A stretch of 64,000 nucleotides of DNA, from the NCBI RefSeq assembly GCF_011602365.1, contig NZ_JAAONZ010000017.1, forward strand, positions 1 through 64,000. The letters run 5' to 3'. Under the pieces are notes generated by a model that made no database searches, was not told the DNA's origin, and was given only the letters and a program-made list of their open reading frames with translations. Below, piece after piece: positions 26,535 through 33,655 of this stretch. The stretch comes from Pseudomaricurvus hydrocarbonicus (GTDB lineage: Bacteria; Pseudomonadota; Gammaproteobacteria; Pseudomonadales; Cellvibrionaceae). Position numbers and translations under genes: made by a program. Position 1 is the stretch's first letter. The number at the start of each line of letters is the position of its first letter.

Positions 26535-27344
26535 TCACGGGCTCATTAAGGCTCTGGCAGCCTCAACGCATTGCTGCAGCCACGCAGCGGGGTGGCCATC
26601 CAATTTGGCCTGAGCCAGATTGGGAATTTCCAGACTCACCACCCCCTCGTCGGGAACAGCTGCCAGAAATTCTTGCAGAGGCAGTTCGCCTGCGCCAGGC
26701 ATTTTTCGCTCGAAGGTGGCTTCGCGCATGTAATCCGGATTCTGTGCCACGGCCAGTGCGTCACTCAACTGCACATAGCCAATCAAATGTTTGTCGACAG
26801 CAGCCAACTGCTCCGCACTGCCGCCAGAGCGAAAAAAATGCATACTGTCAACCAGCAGCCGTAAATTCGGGTGCGCAATCTGCTCAACCACTTCCAGAGC
26901 CGTCTCCAGGCTGTCGATGGTGAGCCCGGGCGCAAACTCGACCGTGGCAGCCATGCCTTGCGCGGCTGCCATCTCGGCAAAACACCCTAGCTGTTCAACA
27001 CATGCCTTCAAATTCGGGTCCATGCCAACGGTATTAACCCGAGTTGCCCCCAGCTCGGCCATGAGTTCCAGATCTTGCGCAAACGCGGACACATGGCGGC
27101 CTTCGCGAATACCAAAACCTTCGCCCAATGAAATTGTGACACCGGTATCCTGCAATGCGGCTTTAACTTCCGTGCGCAGTTTTTTATTGTCTCTTAACGA
27201 CCAGGGCTCAAAGTTATACACAGGCACGGGAAACTGAGACAGGCCCAGAGAAATATTCAAACAATTCAGATCCGCAGCCAATTGAATAAATTCAACCGGT
27301 GGCAAATCAAAAATACTCAGCAGTTCGATACCCAGTTTTTTCAT
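26535..27344 (-). CDS. Sugar phosphate isomerase/epimerase-family TIM-barrel protein
   Basis: The 269-residue protein is an AP-endonuclease-2/xylose-isomerase-like barrel. It starts with KKLGIELLSIFDLPPVEFIQLAADLNCLNISLG, has the metal-binding acid positions in VEFAPG (Glu) and LLVDSMHFFRSGG (Asp, His), and a late acidic VSLEIPN. This pattern is seen in sugar-phosphate isomerases, inosose isomerases and hydroxypyruvate isomerase relatives. AGGAG precedes the ATG by 6 bp. It is convergent with the AraC gene and isolated from other catabolic genes by the accessory patch on its other side. Its reaction is unknown. Confidence 0.75.
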   Translation of the reverse strand: MKKLGIELLSIFDLPPVEFIQLAADLNCLNISLGLSQFPVPVYNFEPWSLRDNKKLRTEVKAALQDTGVTISLGEGFGIREGRHVSAFAQDLELMAELGATRVNTVGMDPNLKACVEQLGCFAEMAAAQGMAATVEFAPGLTIDSLETALEVVEQIAHPNLRLLVDSMHFFRSGGSAEQLAAVDKHLIGYVQLSDALAVAQNPDYMREATFERKMPGAGELPLQEFLAAVPDEGVVSLEIPNLAQAKLDGHPAAWLQQCVEAARALMSP

Positions 27345-27439
27345 TCTGTGCTCCTGTTGTTCTGCTTATTGTTGAAATTGCTGTTGTTATTATTATCTTG
27401 ATAGATTGATAACACAGAAACCCAGAACTAACCAGAAAA

Positions 27440-27595
27440 TCAAACCCCCTCATCAGGACACTGTTTCTTGAAACAGCCGTGACGGCGATTGGCTAGGCAA
27501 ATGTCTTCGCTCAGGCGATTTTCCGCACCCTGCATGTAGAGCTTAGCCAATTGTTCCGCACCGTAATTTTCGTTATAAAAGGTTGTTGATTGCAC
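27440..27595 (-). pseudogene. Short coding remnant, unrecognised
   Basis: Read on the minus strand, GTG at 27595 opens 51 codons ending at TGA 27440. The peptide (YGAEQLAKLYMQGAENRLSE, then DICLANRRHGCFKKQCPDEGV) has normal protein composition and looks like the C-terminal end of a larger enzyme. An in-frame stop lies just upstream. The upstream DNA is transposase debris (27641 on), which suggests the 5' part was lost. It could also be a small intact gene. I do not recognise the family. Confidence 0.3.
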
Positions 27596-27640
27596 TCAAG
27601 GACTGAGGCCTGCCAACGCCTCGCAAACAGCTCACTTCCT

Positions 27641-27683
27641 CTCAAGCCACACCTTATTACCACTGCGTGTCTCGCAGTGTCCG
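27641..27683 (+). repeat. 43-bp direct repeat, left copy
   Basis: This stretch is 41/43 identical to 30337-30379. Both encode the TPYYHCVSRS start motif of a RAYT/Y1-type transposase. The pair brackets the metalloprotease gene. Confidence 0.9.
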
Positions 27684-27866
27684 CTGCAGTTACAAGTATG
27701 GCCGGGATGAACTGGGGGAAATAACTACGAACATCGCAGGCAGTATAGCGAAGACCGGATTCTGCAATTGTCAGAAGTATTCGCTCTTGGCATCTGTGCC
27801 TATGCAGTGATGACCATCCACTATCATGTGGTGCTGCATATTGATGTTGAAACGGCGGACTGCTGA
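27641..27866 (+). pseudogene. Decayed Y1/RAYT-type transposase
   Basis: Two frames together rebuild a REP-associated (Y1, HUH-superfamily) transposase. Phase 1 from 27643 reads QATPYYHCVSRSVRCSYKYG. After a frameshift near 27730, the phase-0 frame reads HRRQYSEDRILQLSEVFALG, then ICAYAVMTIHYHVVLHIDVE, ending in TGA at 27866. The order TPYYHCVSR, then CAYAVMxxHYHVVLHID is diagnostic for this family, and the HYH metal-binding motif survives. The C-terminal half with the catalytic Tyr is absent. The gene is clearly non-functional. Confidence 0.85.
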
Positions 27867-27870
27867 AATC

Positions 27871-28026
27871 AGTGAGACCTGTTACCGCTATCAGTCTAAA
27901 CTCAATAGCGAGAATGCTGAGATTACCGGCCGGTTAACCCGACTAACCCATAATCAGTACCACTGGGGTTTTGGGCTCTGTTACTTGTATCTGAGGAACG
28001 TCGAAGGCTATGGCTGGAACCAAATA
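27871..28026 (+). pseudogene. Fragment of an IS3-family transposase (orfB)
   Basis: Immediately after the RAYT remnant one frame reads TCYRYQSKLNSENAEITGRL, then HNQYHWGFGLCYLYLRNVEG, then YGWN. The segment HxxWGFGLCxLYLRNVxGxGWN is a well-known part of IS3-group OrfB just before the HKRVYRIY integrase core. The match breaks off at 28020-28026, so only about 50 residues remain. It shows a second insertion element decayed in the same spot. Confidence 0.8.
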
Positions 28027-28310
28027 ACGGGGTCGGACCGATTGAGGCGAACTGTTTGCAGCTGCCGATGGTTCGTTACAATTAAAGGTGACCGTATTTT
28101 GCCCCCCCCCCGTCTTTCCCCCTAACGCTTTCCGCCGCCCGATCCCCTTTTGCGCTGCCTGGAACTTCGCTCAGTGGCTGTTTCAAGCTCACGAAGATTT
28201 CAATACCCCTGTCCCCATTGATCGGTTTTTTAACGATTCACTGTCAATATTTTTTACAACGATCGAAAAATCTCCATCCACCAATCGCTAACCTTCTGAT
28301 TTTATTGAGG

Positions 28311-28325
28311 TGGCACAAAATTTGC
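28311..28325 (+). promoter_or_regulatory. Sigma-54 (RpoN) promoter, near consensus
   Basis: TGGCACAAAATTTGC keeps the invariant GG (28312-28313) and GC (28324-28325) exactly 10 bp apart, and the flanking bases match the RpoN consensus TGGCAC-N5-TTGC. It points toward the small open frame and the metalloprotease gene. No enhancer-binding site was identified upstream. Confidence 0.6.
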
Positions 28326-28368
28326 GCGAAGCTTTTTTTGAGGCCACGCTAACGCAAGGAGTTTTGCC

Positions 28369-28443
28369 GTGGCTGTTGCTGTGTTGATAGTACAGGTGAT
28401 GCCCAAGCGTGCTTCGAACCGCCTGATGTTGAGCCTTGATTGA
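28369..28443 (+). CDS. Small open frame downstream of the sigma-54 promoter
   Basis: GTG at 28369 opens 24 codons (MAVAVLIVQVMPKRASNRLM then LSLD) with AAGGAG at 28356-28361, a well-placed Shine-Dalgarno. The N-terminal part is hydrophobic, the middle basic. It lies 44 bp after the RpoN promoter, so it could be a leader peptide or the start of a degraded gene. No homologue is known to me. Confidence 0.3.
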   Translation: MAVAVLIVQVMPKRASNRLMLSLD

Positions 28444-28808
28444 AACCCAGCAGATGAAGGCCGGCAGCGGGAGTATTGCACTTGAGCGGTGACTCGGCTT
28501 TGTGGTTTAAGCCCTATTCCGTGCTTGTGGCCTTATTCAAGCTGTCGTAGCCATGTGCCATACACGACTTGCAACAGTCATGGCTTTATCAGACCTTCAA
28601 TAACGGTGAAGAACCTGAATGCCGCGCCTCATGTTGACGAGATACTGTTGTGTACTGCGTCGCTTACCCCACGCCCGCCGACCGTATTGTTCAAAGGTTA
28701 ATGCATGGATAGTCTCTTAGTTAGTAGCGGAAGAACGCAGACGGCATAGGAACCATTAAAACCATCAGATCGATGACATTGATACGCAGTCAATAAGGAA
28801 GCGCAACA

Positions 28809-30203
28809 ATGGATAAGCCAGCCCCCTTCAAACGCACTCAACTGTATTACGAAATAGAAAATTTCCCCAACAAAACCAGCTTCACCCATGAGCAAGTCCG
28901 CAATATTTTTTCCCGGGCGTTTGCCAAGTGGTCAGCGATTTCACCGTTTGAATTTAAGCAGGGAGCGATCAATGGCAGAAAAGCGGACATTGTCCTTCGA
29001 TTTGGAGGCGTAGGGTCCAACAAGGAAGATGTGGCTGCCGAAAAGAAAGGCACCGACATCACGTTTTCAAACAACATCACATGGCTGGACTTTCACGATC
29101 TGTATAAGGCCAAAAACTGGAGCCTTGTCGCTGCATCTGCATTTACTTTACTGACATTGGCAGCACGTGGCATTTGGGAACTGGTTGACCAACTGGATAA
29201 ATCCCGAGCTGATTTATATTCTGTGGCGGTGCACGAAATAGGTCATGTGCTTGGCCTCCACCATGTAGGCGGCAAGAATTCCATTATGTACGAGAACCTG
29301 GACTATGACAGACAGGTGAACTGGCACACCAAGTCGTTACCTCAAGAAGACATGCAGTCTCTCATCAAAATTTACCCCAAATTCTTTTCTGAGTATTTTT
29401 TGAAAAACAACAAAATCAACTGGTTTGATCGGGGTGGTGAACACCTTAAAAAGATTTCGATTGGTAACGACGATTCGATTTGGGCGGTTAACGAAAAGGG
29501 TGAGTTGGGGTTGTTTTCTTCGTACCATGTGACGTATCAGGACGACAAAACAACCTGGTTTTTTGGCACCGGAATCCATAACATTAAAGACATAAGCTGT
29601 ATCAGTGCGATGTGTGTGGTTTTAGTGAACAATGCCAATAAAATTCTGATTTACGATCACACCAAAAAAGAACAACACACTATTGATGTTAATTTCAACG
29701 TTGTGAAGGCCGCCGCGACCGGTGAAGTGGTCTGGGCGATCACGGACAATGGCAAACTGGCCAAGATTGTGGTCGGGGAAAGTGGCAGCCTGGACCTCAG
29801 CATTGACCGTTTTTTTCTCGCTGAAATTGTAGACATTGACGCCTCCGTCACCCCGGAAGGGATGGACACCCTGGTGGTTTTAAATAAGGATGGCGATGCC
29901 TTTCGCAAAGTGAGAACAAAAGACGACGATCAAAACTGGCGCTCTGATTTTATCAAACCAAAAGGCGACATCAGGTTCAAAGCCGTGTCGGTGGGGGCTG
30001 ACGGCTGTCTGATGGGAGCGTCTAACAGTGGGAAAGTCTACCGCTGTATTGCGGGAGAGAAAGAGTGGTCTGAGGTCGCCACCAAAAATTTTTCCGCCAT
30101 CGCCATGTCCAAAAAAGACAATTTGTGGGGCCTGGACAATGGCAGGGCTTACAGCACAATTTATGTCATGCCCACAAACAATGTCGATGCGCCAGGCCAT
30201 TAA
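28809..30203 (+). CDS. Matrixin-like zinc metalloprotease with tectonin-like C-terminal half
   Basis: The 464-residue protein starts with a matrixin-type (M10A) catalytic domain: RAFAKWSAISPFEFK and ADIVLRFGG (about 37-66), the zinc site HEIGHVLGLHH (142-152, HExxHxxGxxH with Glu143) and the Met-turn NSIMYE (Met160). A hydrophobic insert (about 106-124) precedes the zinc helix. Residues about 205-464 contain at least three repeats of the type IWAVNEKGELGLF / VWAITDNGKLAKI / LWGLDNGRAYSTI, resembling tectonin beta-propeller blades that bind lipopolysaccharide or glycans. There is no signal peptide, so export, if any, would need a dedicated system. The gene stands alone in an accessory patch between two transposase fragments. 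Confidence 0.82.
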   Translation: MDKPAPFKRTQLYYEIENFPNKTSFTHEQVRNIFSRAFAKWSAISPFEFKQGAINGRKADIVLRFGGVGSNKEDVAAEKKGTDITFSNNITWLDFHDLYKAKNWSLVAASAFTLLTLAARGIWELVDQLDKSRADLYSVAVHEIGHVLGLHHVGGKNSIMYENLDYDRQVNWHTKSLPQEDMQSLIKIYPKFFSEYFLKNNKINWFDRGGEHLKKISIGNDDSIWAVNEKGELGLFSSYHVTYQDDKTTWFFGTGIHNIKDISCISAMCVVLVNNANKILIYDHTKKEQHTIDVNFNVVKAAATGEVVWAITDNGKLAKIVVGESGSLDLSIDRFFLAEIVDIDASVTPEGMDTLVVLNKDGDAFRKVRTKDDDQNWRSDFIKPKGDIRFKAVSVGADGCLMGASNSGKVYRCIAGEKEWSEVATKNFSAIAMSKKDNLWGLDNGRAYSTIYVMPTNNVDAPGH

Positions 30204-30673
30204 TAAAACCTGCATGCCATCGTACTGGCGTGAGCTATCCAATGCAGCTGACGATCCACCGGGTAACCTCAAAGCGCTCAGCGTGGATCTGCGCCCAAAT
30301 TCTTTTCCAGCTCTCGAAGAGTTCAATGCATTACCACTCAAGCCACGCCTTATTACCACTGCGTGTCTCGCAGTGCCCGTCGCTGGCATCGACGATAGAA
30401 CGCCTGAATCAAGTGTCTGCGCCTGGTGTTTTCGCACGTGTTGCCTAAAGCCGACTTCTCGGCATTGCTGCCGAGCTGGTTGCCAGTGGTTATCCCATCC
30501 GTGCTTTGTTGATCAGCCTAAAATCTTTTTCTGTCTTTGTCTTTATGCCCTTAAATAAGTTGTTCATTCAACTCTGGAAACTGCACGGCTGCTATCAGCA
30601 TAGACACTATGAACGCGCCCGTCGGCGAATCTCAAAGTCCCTGGCCGACAGAGCCGTCCTCTTTGTTAAAGAC
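30204..30673. other. 470-bp intergenic stretch with transposase debris
   Basis: Apart from the RAYT fragment at 30337-30379 no gene is seen. The stretch separates the metalloprotease from the convergent glgA gene. No strong terminator was found for either gene. Confidence 0.6.
30337..30379 (+). repeat. 43-bp direct repeat, right copy (RAYT N-terminal fragment)
   Basis: Reads QATPYYHCVSRSARR and then reaches a TAG within about 20 codons. It matches 27641-27683 except at two bases. It is a fragment of a second transposase copy or a duplicated end. Confidence 0.85.
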
Positions 30674-32242
30674 TTACCGATAGAGTTTTTCGACGTACTC
30701 CCTGGCAATGGTCGACCACAAAAAACGGGTGCTGGCGGCCTGCTCGCACAACTGCTGCCACTTTTCGGCATCGCTGCGGAACAGCTGCAAGGCATCGGCA
30801 AAGCGCTGGATCAGGCCATCCTGTTTGGCTTCGGTGTTGGGGCCGTTAAAAGCAAAACCGTTGTAGCCATCGGTCACGGTGTCCACCAGACCACCCACAT
30901 GGTGCACCAGACAGGGCTGCCCGGCACGCATCGCCAGCATCTGACTGATGCCACAGGGCTCGAAGGAGCTCGGCATCAGGAACAGATCACCACAGCTGTA
31001 AATGGCGTCCGGTAACCCTTCGGAGTAACCGCGCAGGAACAGCAGGTTGTCGTAGCTGGCCATGACTTCGGTCATCTGCTGCTCGTGTACGGGATCGCCA
31101 CTGCCCAGCACCACCAGCACCCCAAAACCGTGCAACTGTTCGAGCAGGTATTCAAGGATATAACGCCCGTCTTTGCGGCCAAACAGCAGGCTGACCTTCT
31201 GGTCGGTCAGTCGACCGACCGAGGTGACCACCATATCCGGTGGCTGTGTCAGCCAGCTGTTGCGCCACTGATCGAGTCGGCGCAGAGCCATAAAGTAGCC
31301 GCTGTCCACAAAGGGAGTCTGCACCAGCCACTGTTGCAGCTGCTGGTCGATCAGGGCGGTGAGGGCTTCCAGCTGGGTCGGGGCAGCGGCGGTTGAGGGG
31401 TAATCGCAACCGTTGAGGATACCCACCAGCCGATGGCTGGCCGCCGCGGAACGCAAATCATCCTCTAGCCCCTCGCCCCCCACAAAGCCGTACTGGCTGT
31501 TACTGGGGGCCTGGATTTCACGGGCGTAGGTGGGCGAGACCGCCTGCACCTTGTCACACAAATTGATGCCGATGCGCATGGGGTTGATGCAGTCGCCGTA
31601 GCGGGGATCCTGTACGGCGAAGCCTTCGAGCGTGCCGGCCGTCAACTCCGGGAACCAGCTTTGCAGCGAGGAGTCGTGACCCGCCTGCGGCCGAATGCCC
31701 TGCAACGACAGGTTGTGAATGGTGTAGACCAACCGGGTTTTCGCCTGGGCCCTGAACTCGGGATGGCAGCGCAACAGCAAGGCGACCAGCGCCGTGTGCC
31801 AATCGTGCAGGTGCACCACATCCAGATCGCCCCACAGCTGCTCTTTCAGTCCCTGTGCCACCGCGGCACAGAACAGGGCGAACTTGGAAGCATCGCGGGC
31901 AAAGGGGCTGTCGGCGGGATCGTCACAGTAGATTCGGCCCGGCTCGCAAGGTGAAAACAAGGGGTGATCCAGCACCCAGCAGCGCAAGTTGTTATGCACC
32001 GGATGGCGGGCAATATGGAACAGTTCGACATGTTCACTCACCCCGCCGAAAGTCACATCAACCGAGCCCACACGAATGGCCTCGGGCATGTGGGAAAAAC
32101 GCTGATAACCGGGTATCACCACATCCACTTCATGCCCCTGTTTCGCCAGGGCCTGGGGAATGTCACGGATCACGTCGCCGATACCACCCACCTTGCCGCC
32201 GGGCAGTGCACCGTTTTCCGCTGCTACCATCAAAATTTTCAT
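30674..32242 (-). CDS. glgA: Glycogen synthase (ADP-glucose type)
   Basis: GlgA (GT5) extends alpha-1,4-glucan with ADP-glucose. The 522-residue protein has the N-terminal ADP-glucose loop in the form KVGGIGDVIRDIPQALA (the usual KxGGL with Ile), the HLHDWHTALVALLL segment, TIHNLSLQG, NGCDYPS, and the C-terminal SSFEPCGISQMLAMRAGQP with the catalytic Glu. It is the last gene of the leftward glycogen operon and follows glgC by 64 bp. The length is slightly above E. coli GlgA (477). No terminator was recognised after it. Confidence 0.93.
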   Translation of the reverse strand: MKILMVAAENGALPGGKVGGIGDVIRDIPQALAKQGHEVDVVIPGYQRFSHMPEAIRVGSVDVTFGGVSEHVELFHIARHPVHNNLRCWVLDHPLFSPCEPGRIYCDDPADSPFARDASKFALFCAAVAQGLKEQLWGDLDVVHLHDWHTALVALLLRCHPEFRAQAKTRLVYTIHNLSLQGIRPQAGHDSSLQSWFPELTAGTLEGFAVQDPRYGDCINPMRIGINLCDKVQAVSPTYAREIQAPSNSQYGFVGGEGLEDDLRSAAASHRLVGILNGCDYPSTAAAPTQLEALTALIDQQLQQWLVQTPFVDSGYFMALRRLDQWRNSWLTQPPDMVVTSVGRLTDQKVSLLFGRKDGRYILEYLLEQLHGFGVLVVLGSGDPVHEQQMTEVMASYDNLLFLRGYSEGLPDAIYSCGDLFLMPSSFEPCGISQMLAMRAGQPCLVHHVGGLVDTVTDGYNGFAFNGPNTEAKQDGLIQRFADALQLFRSDAEKWQQLCEQAASTRFLWSTIAREYVEKLYR

Positions 32243-32306
32243 AAAACCATCAGCCAGTCATACGGCCTGTGGCCGCGCTTTTTATTATTCGTCAATTGGT
32301 GAACGA

Positions 32307-33590
32307 TTAAACCACACTTTCCGGCTGGCCGAGCATACCGCGAGTGACCAGCACCACGCCGCTTTCGGTGACGCGAAAGCCATTGCTCCTGTCCTGATTG
32401 TGGTCGAGGCCGATCACCGTACCTTTGGGAATGATACAGTTGCGATCGATAATGCATTTGCGCAGCTTGCAGTTGCGACCAATCTCAACGTTGGGCAGGA
32501 TCACGGATTCCTGCACGGTACAGAATGAGTTCACCCGCACACTGGAAAACAACACCGAGCGTCGCACCAGACTGCCCGAGACAATGCAGCCACCTGACAC
32601 CAGCGAGTCCACCGCCATGCCGCGGCGATTGTCATCGTCGAACACGAACTTGGCCGGTGGCAGCTGTTCCTGGTATGTCCACAGCGGCCAATAGGGGTCG
32701 TACAGATCGAGTGGCGGCGTGGTGCCTGCCAGTTCCATGTTGGCCTGCCAGAAGGAATCGAGGGTACCCACGTCGCGCCAGTAGGTTGGCTTGCCCTCTT
32801 CCATGCTGCGAAAGCGGTGCGCCTGCACGTGGTTGGTCTTAATCAGTTTGGGGATCAGGTCGTGGCCAAAGTCGTGCGACGAGGATTTGTTGTCCGCATC
32901 GCGGGTCAGTACGTCGAACAGAAATTCGGTATTAAAAATGTAGTTGCCCATCGACGCCAGCGTCATGCCCGGCTTGTCGGGAATTTCAGCGGGCTGTTCG
33001 GGCTTCTCTTGAAAGTCGACAACGCGATCCGTGACATCGACCTGCATCACACCGAATGCGCCCGCCGCTTCTTCGACCGGAACTTCCATACAGCAAACGG
33101 TCATGTCGGCTCCACTCTCCACGTGGGCCACCAGCATTTCACCGTAATCCATTTTGTAGATGTGGTCGCCGGAAAGCACCAAAATATACTCGGGGCGCTC
33201 GGCGCGGATGATGTCCATGTTCTGCCAAATGGCGTCGGCGGTGCCCAGATACCACTGGTCGGAGTAGCGCTGCGACGCGGGCAGAATCTCCACCGACTCA
33301 CCCAGCTCACGCTTGAAGTGGCCCCAGCCGCGCATTACATGGCGCACCAGCGAGTGGGCTTTATACTGGGTCAGTACGCCGATGTTGCGGATACCGGAGT
33401 TGATGCAGTTCGACAGCGGGAAATCGATGATTCGGTATTTGCCACCAAAATAAAGCGCCGGTTTGGCCCGCCACTGCGTCAGTTCATACAGCCGCGATCC
33501 GCGACCACCGGCCAGAATCAGCGCCACGGTACTTTTGGTTAACCGGCTGACGTAACGTGTACCTTTATCTTTATCTTTGTCCTGATCCAT
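32307..33590 (-). CDS. glgC: Glucose-1-phosphate adenylyltransferase
   Basis: GlgC makes ADP-glucose from glucose-1-phosphate and ATP, the committed and allosterically regulated step. The 427-residue protein has the nucleotide loop [16 protein letters not shown], the [18 protein letters not shown] segment (activator region), a sugar-phosphate site with [14 protein letters not shown], and a C-terminal beta-helix ([23 protein letters not shown]). The N-terminus has a DKDKDK run encoded by a short hexanucleotide repeat. GAGGG precedes the ATG. It sits between glgP and glgA. Confidence 0.95.
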   Translation of the reverse strand: MDQDKDKDKGTRYVSRLTKSTVALILAGGRGSRLYELTQWRAKPALYFGGKYRIIDFPLSNCINSGIRNIGVLTQYKAHSLVRHVMRGWGHFKRELGESVEILPASQRYSDQWYLGTADAIWQNMDIIRAERPEYILVLSGDHIYKMDYGEMLVAHVESGADMTVCCMEVPVEEAAGAFGVMQVDVTDRVVDFQEKPEQPAEIPDKPGMTLASMGNYIFNTEFLFDVLTRDADNKSSSHDFGHDLIPKLIKTNHVQAHRFRSMEEGKPTYWRDVGTLDSFWQANMELAGTTPPLDLYDPYWPLWTYQEQLPPAKFVFDDDNRRGMAVDSLVSGGCIVSGSLVRRSVLFSSVRVNSFCTVQESVILPNVEIGRNCKLRKCIIDRNCIIPKGTVIGLDHNQDRSNGFRVTESGVVLVTRGMLGQPESVV

Positions 33591-33655
33591 TTTTATGCCC
33601 TCGCTGGTGCCCTGCTGTCTGCTCTACGTTTTATTCTGCGCTTTTTCATCTGCCC

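Larger units (their letters stand above)
27345..28808. other. 1.46-kb accessory stretch without an intact gene
   Basis: Besides the coding and transposase remnants listed separately (27440-28026), the stretch has a run of C residues near 28100, a sigma-54-type promoter (28311-28325), and a small open frame (28369-28443). The rest (28444-28808) shows no gene or motif that I recognise. Confidence 0.6.

Noticed and set aside
27430-27560. tRNA gene
   Set aside because: Several short inverted stretches suggested a cloverleaf, but no consistent acceptor, D and T arms could be built; the sequence reads better as a coding remnant.
28100-28112. Poly-C run as a phase-variable tract
   Set aside because: The run lies outside any credible reading frame or promoter spacer, so no switch can be assigned.
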